A stretch of DNA of 64,000 nt from Accumulibacter sp003538495 (lineage in GTDB: Bacteria; Pseudomonadota; Gammaproteobacteria; Burkholderiales; Rhodocyclaceae): positions 54,590-118,589 of the forward strand of contig NZ_JAPUVQ010000145.1 of the NCBI RefSeq assembly GCF_029255145.1. Reading direction: 5' to 3'. The notes under the pieces are model-generated. The model was not told the DNA's origin and did no database searches. It saw only the letters and a program-made list of their open reading frames with translations. The position numbers and the translations under genes were made by a program. This document shows positions 60,793 through 64,000 of this stretch, in pieces. Position 1 is the first letter of the stretch. Each line of letters opens with the position of its first letter.

Positions 60793-61551
60793 ATGTACGA
60801 AATTGAAATGCATGAGATGTCGGAAGCATTCTTCCCCTGCTGGAAGGCAGCCGGCATCCACTTGAGCAAACAGGCCGATGGCGGGATCCAGTCATGGCTC
60901 CGCGCACACCCCTATCCGCCGTTCCTGGAGCATCTGTCGTTCCGTCTGGGCAACCAACTGTACTTCGTGCGCGTCGAGGACGTCGATGGGAAAGTGCGGG
61001 GCCCCGGAAACCCGCAAGGGTTCATCACGGCTGCCAGGATGGCCAACGGTCGAGCCTGCATCCTGCCCATGAAGAAGAAGCTTTTCGGTGGCGCCTGGGT
61101 TGCAGACATGCCGGGATGGGGCTTGCTGGACCCGGATACCAGAAGGCCGATCGATCCCGTCGCTTTGGTCACGGACCAGAAGATCGAGATGACGCCATGG
61201 GAGGTTCACGACATGGCCGTGCAAGTGGTCCGCGACCATCTGGACAAGCAAGGCTTCGAGTTGATGTCCTGGCAGGGCAATCCGGAGGTGGATCCCTCAA
61301 TCTGGTTCATCGGTCAGTCCAAACGGCCGGAGTGGGTGGTAGTGCGTTCCGCAATATTTCCGGCCAATAGCGCCGAGCGTCCGAGCAACTGGCAGGCGAT
61401 TGCAGCCAGCTGCGCCAAGATGAGCACCATTGGTCACTTTGCCTGTGTCGCATTAGCGAGCGTAGATGAGATCTTCGACCCCGGCGCGGAGAAACCTATG
61501 CCGTTGTGGCGTGGGCATGGAATGCATGTGCGTTTCACCGGGCTGGAGTAA
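60793..61551 (+). CDS. Unknown soluble protein in the accessory operon
   Basis: A 252-residue protein with an N-terminal helical start (MYEIEMHEMSEAFFPCWKAA) and a mainly beta middle (LSFRLGNQLYFVRVEDVDG). The second half has a Trp-rich segment (SWQGNPEVDPSIWFIGQSKRPEWVVV shortened to its signature) that resembles a small ligand-binding domain. No family recognised. It starts nine bases after the zinc-ribbon gene and its stop is four bases from the phosphoesterase gene. Confidence 0.65.
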   Translation: MYEIEMHEMSEAFFPCWKAAGIHLSKQADGGIQSWLRAHPYPPFLEHLSFRLGNQLYFVRVEDVDGKVRGPGNPQGFITAARMANGRACILPMKKKLFGGAWVADMPGWGLLDPDTRRPIDPVALVTDQKIEMTPWEVHDMAVQVVRDHLDKQGFELMSWQGNPEVDPSIWFIGQSKRPEWVVVRSAIFPANSAERPSNWQAIAASCAKMSTIGHFACVALASVDEIFDPGAEKPMPLWRGHGMHVRFTGLE

Positions 61552-61554
61552 GGC

Positions 61555-62343
61555 ATGGGCCTCCGGATCGCGCTCGCTGTGCTGATAACTCTGTTCAGTG
61601 TGTATGCCGTCTGGATCGAGCCGAACTGGATAGACGTCAGTACTCACGACATGCGATCGGACCTCACAGGGGAAGGCATCCGAGTCGTTCAACTCTCTGA
61701 TTTGCACATTCAAGACTTCAGTCACCGTGAGGTGGAAGTTGCCAACCGAGTCAAATCCCTTAAGCCCGATTTGGTAATCCTCTCTGGCGATGTAATTGAT
61801 AGGCTGGATCGGCTTCCGACTCTTCATTCCTTTCTTGCGGCTCTGGGCGATACGCCCACCGTTGCTGTTTTGGGTAATTGGGAATACTGGGCCGACGTTG
61901 ATCTTCATGCGTTACGCGACGAGTACCGACACCACGGGATACGGCTTCTGGTGAATGAGGTGGCTTCTTATCGGGTTCGGCTGCGTACTCTTCACATCGT
62001 GGGCATGGATGATTTCACTGCTGGCCAACCAGACGGTGGACTCTTGAACGCACCCCTTAAGGGCGGCACAGCGGTGCTAGTGCAGCACTCTCCAGGCTAT
62101 TTTGAAAAATTGCCGACCAATCTCCGTTCAGGAATATTCAACCTGTGCCTTTCCGGGCACACCCATGGTGGTCAGATCACTCTTTTTGGGTTGCCCATAT
62201 GGAGGCCCCCGGGCAGCGGTCCTTTTGCTTCGGGGTGGTATGAGACGACGGCCTGCAAACTCTACGTCTCGAAGGGACTCGGGACGTCACTTCTACCAGT
62301 CAGATTTGGGGCGCGTCCAGAGATCGCTGTGTTTGATCTTTGA
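61555..62343 (+). CDS. Membrane-anchored calcineurin-like metallophosphoesterase
   Basis: A 262-residue protein. The N-terminal 20 residues (LRIALAVLITLFSVYAVW) form a signal anchor, so the enzyme should face the periplasm or be tethered to the membrane. The five phosphoesterase motifs are present: LSDLHIQDF (near 48), SGDVIDR (near 78), LGNWEYW (near 107), QHSPGYF (near 180) and SGHTHGGQ (near 200). This order matches YaeI/YkuE-like enzymes. The substrate is unknown; nucleotides, including ADP-ribose derivatives, are possible. It starts four bases after the previous stop. Confidence 0.85.
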   Translation: MGLRIALAVLITLFSVYAVWIEPNWIDVSTHDMRSDLTGEGIRVVQLSDLHIQDFSHREVEVANRVKSLKPDLVILSGDVIDRLDRLPTLHSFLAALGDTPTVAVLGNWEYWADVDLHALRDEYRHHGIRLLVNEVASYRVRLRTLHIVGMDDFTAGQPDGGLLNAPLKGGTAVLVQHSPGYFEKLPTNLRSGIFNLCLSGHTHGGQITLFGLPIWRPPGSGPFASGWYETTACKLYVSKGLGTSLLPVRFGARPEIAVFDL

Positions 62344-62367
62344 TGTGCGATTAAGAAGGGATTAAAT

Positions 62368-63345
62368 ATGACCATGGCCAATATCACCGTCGTCAAGGGC
62401 AACATCGTCAGGCAGACCGACTGCGACGGCGTCGTCAATTCGGCAAATCCGAACCTGCGAGCAGGTAGTGGAGTCTGTGGCGCAATTTACGCAGCAGCAG
62501 GGCCCCGTCTCGAACCCTACAGCTCGCAGTTCGCACCTCTTCAAATAGGCGAAGCGTTGGCAACACCTGCTTTTGATATGGATTGTCGCTACATCATCCA
62601 CACCCGAGGCCCCAAGTATTACGAGGATGCCGACCCTCCCGGCAGCCTCGAGAAAGCCATGCGCAACACCATCGCTTTGGCTGATGAAAATGGCTTAACC
62701 CGATTAGCTGTTCCTGCGATTTCGATGGGTGTGTACGGCTACCCAGCGGAGGAGGCAATTCCAATCCTGGTGCGTGTTGCATCCCAAATGGCAGGGGTGC
62801 TTCAGAACCTACTGGAAATTCGTTTCGTGGTGGTGAGCGATGAACTCTTGCACCTGTTCCGTCGGTCGATTGAGCAGCATGTCACATCCGCCGATGAATG
62901 CACCCCGCAGGCGCTCGTGCCCCTGAGAGTTTCAAGAGTTAAGGAGTCAGAGGTTCGCGACAAGCTGGAGCAGTTTCATATTTTGACTTATGCCGAGGAC
63001 GGATTCTCACCACTGGATATTCACGCACGACGACTCGGTATCGATCGCGAGCTTGTGAAGGCATTTGTGAGTGAGGTCAACGATCGATCCGCAGTTGGCT
63101 CGCTTCATCCGAAGGCGCCCGTCAGTGCTGTGCCGCGTGAACTGGTCCGCGACCGGCAGGACGTAGATGCGCTGGCTGCAAGCATTGGGGAGTTCCTGCG
63201 TGTCAATCGGGAAACGATCAAAGCCAGACGTTTGGCCTTCGATTTTCGTACGCCGTCGGTACCTGAGTTCACAGTTGCTGCGTTGAATTCTGCGATGCGT
63301 GCGCAGGGGTCTGGCTTGGAAGAAGTTCTGATATTGGAAATGTGA
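62368..63345 (+). CDS. Macrodomain (ADP-ribose-binding) protein
   Basis: A 325-residue protein. The N-terminal 170 residues are a macrodomain: NITVVKGNIVRQTDCDGVVNSAN with the ADP-ribose-binding NxN, then GSGVCGAIYAAAGP and the substrate loop AISMGVYGYPAEEA. This is close to the YmdB/MacroD type that hydrolyses O-acetyl-ADP-ribose or removes protein ADP-ribose. The C-terminal half has a HTH-like helical segment (LDIHARRLGIDRELVKAFV). AT-richer at the 5' end. It starts 24 bases after the phosphoesterase stop. Confidence 0.85.
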   Translation: MTMANITVVKGNIVRQTDCDGVVNSANPNLRAGSGVCGAIYAAAGPRLEPYSSQFAPLQIGEALATPAFDMDCRYIIHTRGPKYYEDADPPGSLEKAMRNTIALADENGLTRLAVPAISMGVYGYPAEEAIPILVRVASQMAGVLQNLLEIRFVVVSDELLHLFRRSIEQHVTSADECTPQALVPLRVSRVKESEVRDKLEQFHILTYAEDGFSPLDIHARRLGIDRELVKAFVSEVNDRSAVGSLHPKAPVSAVPRELVRDRQDVDALAASIGEFLRVNRETIKARRLAFDFRTPSVPEFTVAALNSAMRAQGSGLEEVLILEM

Positions 63346-63375
63346 TGTTTGGTATCAATTTGTGGGGAGTAACGG

Positions 63376-64000
63376 ATGGCAAAGCCTGTTGAAATCGGTT
63401 CCCGGAGCTTCCGGACCCAGAAAAGCGCTCTTGATCACTACAAAGAAATCCTGCATCGGTATCGGGACGGGGAGCGTATCGCCGACCCGAGCGATCACGC
63501 CGACCTCGTGTCGCTCATCGAGTGGTATGACCCGATTCTTGAAGATGTCGGTGAGCCGGCGAAGGGGTGCGGGCAGATCGGCCACTTCGAGCGGCGCTTG
63601 AATACCGGGACGGGCTGGAGCAACTCAGGCTTCTGGGTGGTGCGCCAAGATGGGACTGCCACGGACTTTTCCTACATTTGGGCCGTCAAAGGCCTTGCGG
63701 GGGACCGGTCGAAGGACTTCTATGGTGCGTGCCGTGAGGCAGTCGCACTCGACCTGGTCCTAGCTAAGAAGGGTGCCTTCGCAGAGTATGGGGATGACCA
63801 AGGGCGGGTTGAGTGTGAACTGACCGGCGTGCTGGTCACCATCGATGACGCACACCTGGACCACGCTTGGCCGTACTTTTCACACTTGGTGAGTGGCTTT
63901 CGGGCTGCCAGGGGCTGGTCCAGAGACATCCCGGATGGTGTCGTGTCGGCTCCGGCGGATGGCCAGACGACGGCCACGTTCATCGATACCTCGGTGGCCG
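63376..64000 (+). CDS. DUF3223-like protein, partial at window end
   Basis: Open to the end of the window (208 codons shown, no stop). The N-terminus (GSRSFRTQKSALDHYKEILHRY) and a second strand set (DLVSLIEWYDPI, then GCGQIGHFERRLNTGTGWSN, FWVVRQDGTATDFSYIWAVKG) follow the DUF3223/DCL-like plan. A variable C-terminal domain follows. DUF3223 proteins bind nucleic acid in related systems. RBS GGGGAG lies upstream of the ATG at 63376. Confidence 0.7.
   Translation, partial: MAKPVEIGSRSFRTQKSALDHYKEILHRYRDGERIADPSDHADLVSLIEWYDPILEDVGEPAKGCGQIGHFERRLNTGTGWSNSGFWVVRQDGTATDFSYIWAVKGLAGDRSKDFYGACREAVALDLVLAKKGAFAEYGDDQGRVECELTGVLVTIDDAHLDHAWPYFSHLVSGFRAARGWSRDIPDGVVSAPADGQTTATFIDTSVA

Overview
The window is high-GC proteobacterial DNA, most likely beta- or gammaproteobacterial; neither the genus nor the class can be fixed from the sequence. 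I see no rRNA, tRNA or CRISPR array. It has two halves: the right-hand part of a lambda-like siphophage prophage (about 1-38266), then a defence island (about 38271-64000) made of a BREX type 3 locus and a divergent accessory operon. A junction zone of about 1.2 kb separates them.

Prophage. Early genes (1-4408) encode a Cas4-like PD-(D/E)XK nuclease, a small HTH protein, a Toprim/SF3 primase-helicase, a RuvC-like resolvase and two small proteins. A 360-base gap with short repeats and a terminator leads to two tandem ParB-methyltransferase fusions (4768-7442), probably self-protection by DNA modification. Four small genes on the minus strand follow (7406-9178). Each has the same composite repeat 34-42 bases upstream of its start codon. 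The late genes run left to right: terminase subunits, two fibre-like proteins, gpW, portal, S49 protease with a nested scaffold start, gpD-like decoration protein, gpE-like major capsid protein, head-tail joining proteins, tail tube, tail chaperones with a T_TTT_TTT frameshift site, tape measure, a long run of tail and receptor-binding proteins, then a holin and a GH24 lysozyme. No integrase or repressor is present, so the left end lies outside the window.

Junction (38267-39435). An AT-richer gene of unknown function is followed by a 46-codon remnant of a DUF262 (GmrSD/BrxU-like) nuclease gene, cut directly after the start of its conserved motif. This marks a recombination or integration boundary.

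BREX (39436-54855, minus strand). In transcription order: WYL regulator, brxF, brxC, a HExxH metallopeptidase-like gene that is not part of the standard type 3 set, pglXI, brxHII, pglZ, brxA. The genes overlap or abut and share one promoter (TGGACA-N17-TATACT) beside an imperfect dyad that could be the regulator's operator.

Divergent operon (55034 to beyond 64000, plus strand). It holds a degenerate PLD-like protein, a RelA/SpoT-type HD alarmone hydrolase, an ADP-ribosylglycohydrolase with its own N-terminal domain, two small proteins (one membrane-anchored), a zinc-ribbon protein, an unknown protein, a membrane-anchored metallophosphoesterase, a macrodomain protein and a DUF3223 protein that runs off the window. 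Two ADP-ribose-handling enzymes and an alarmone hydrolase head-to-head with BREX make this the best candidate for an undescribed system. No ADP-ribosyltransferase is visible.
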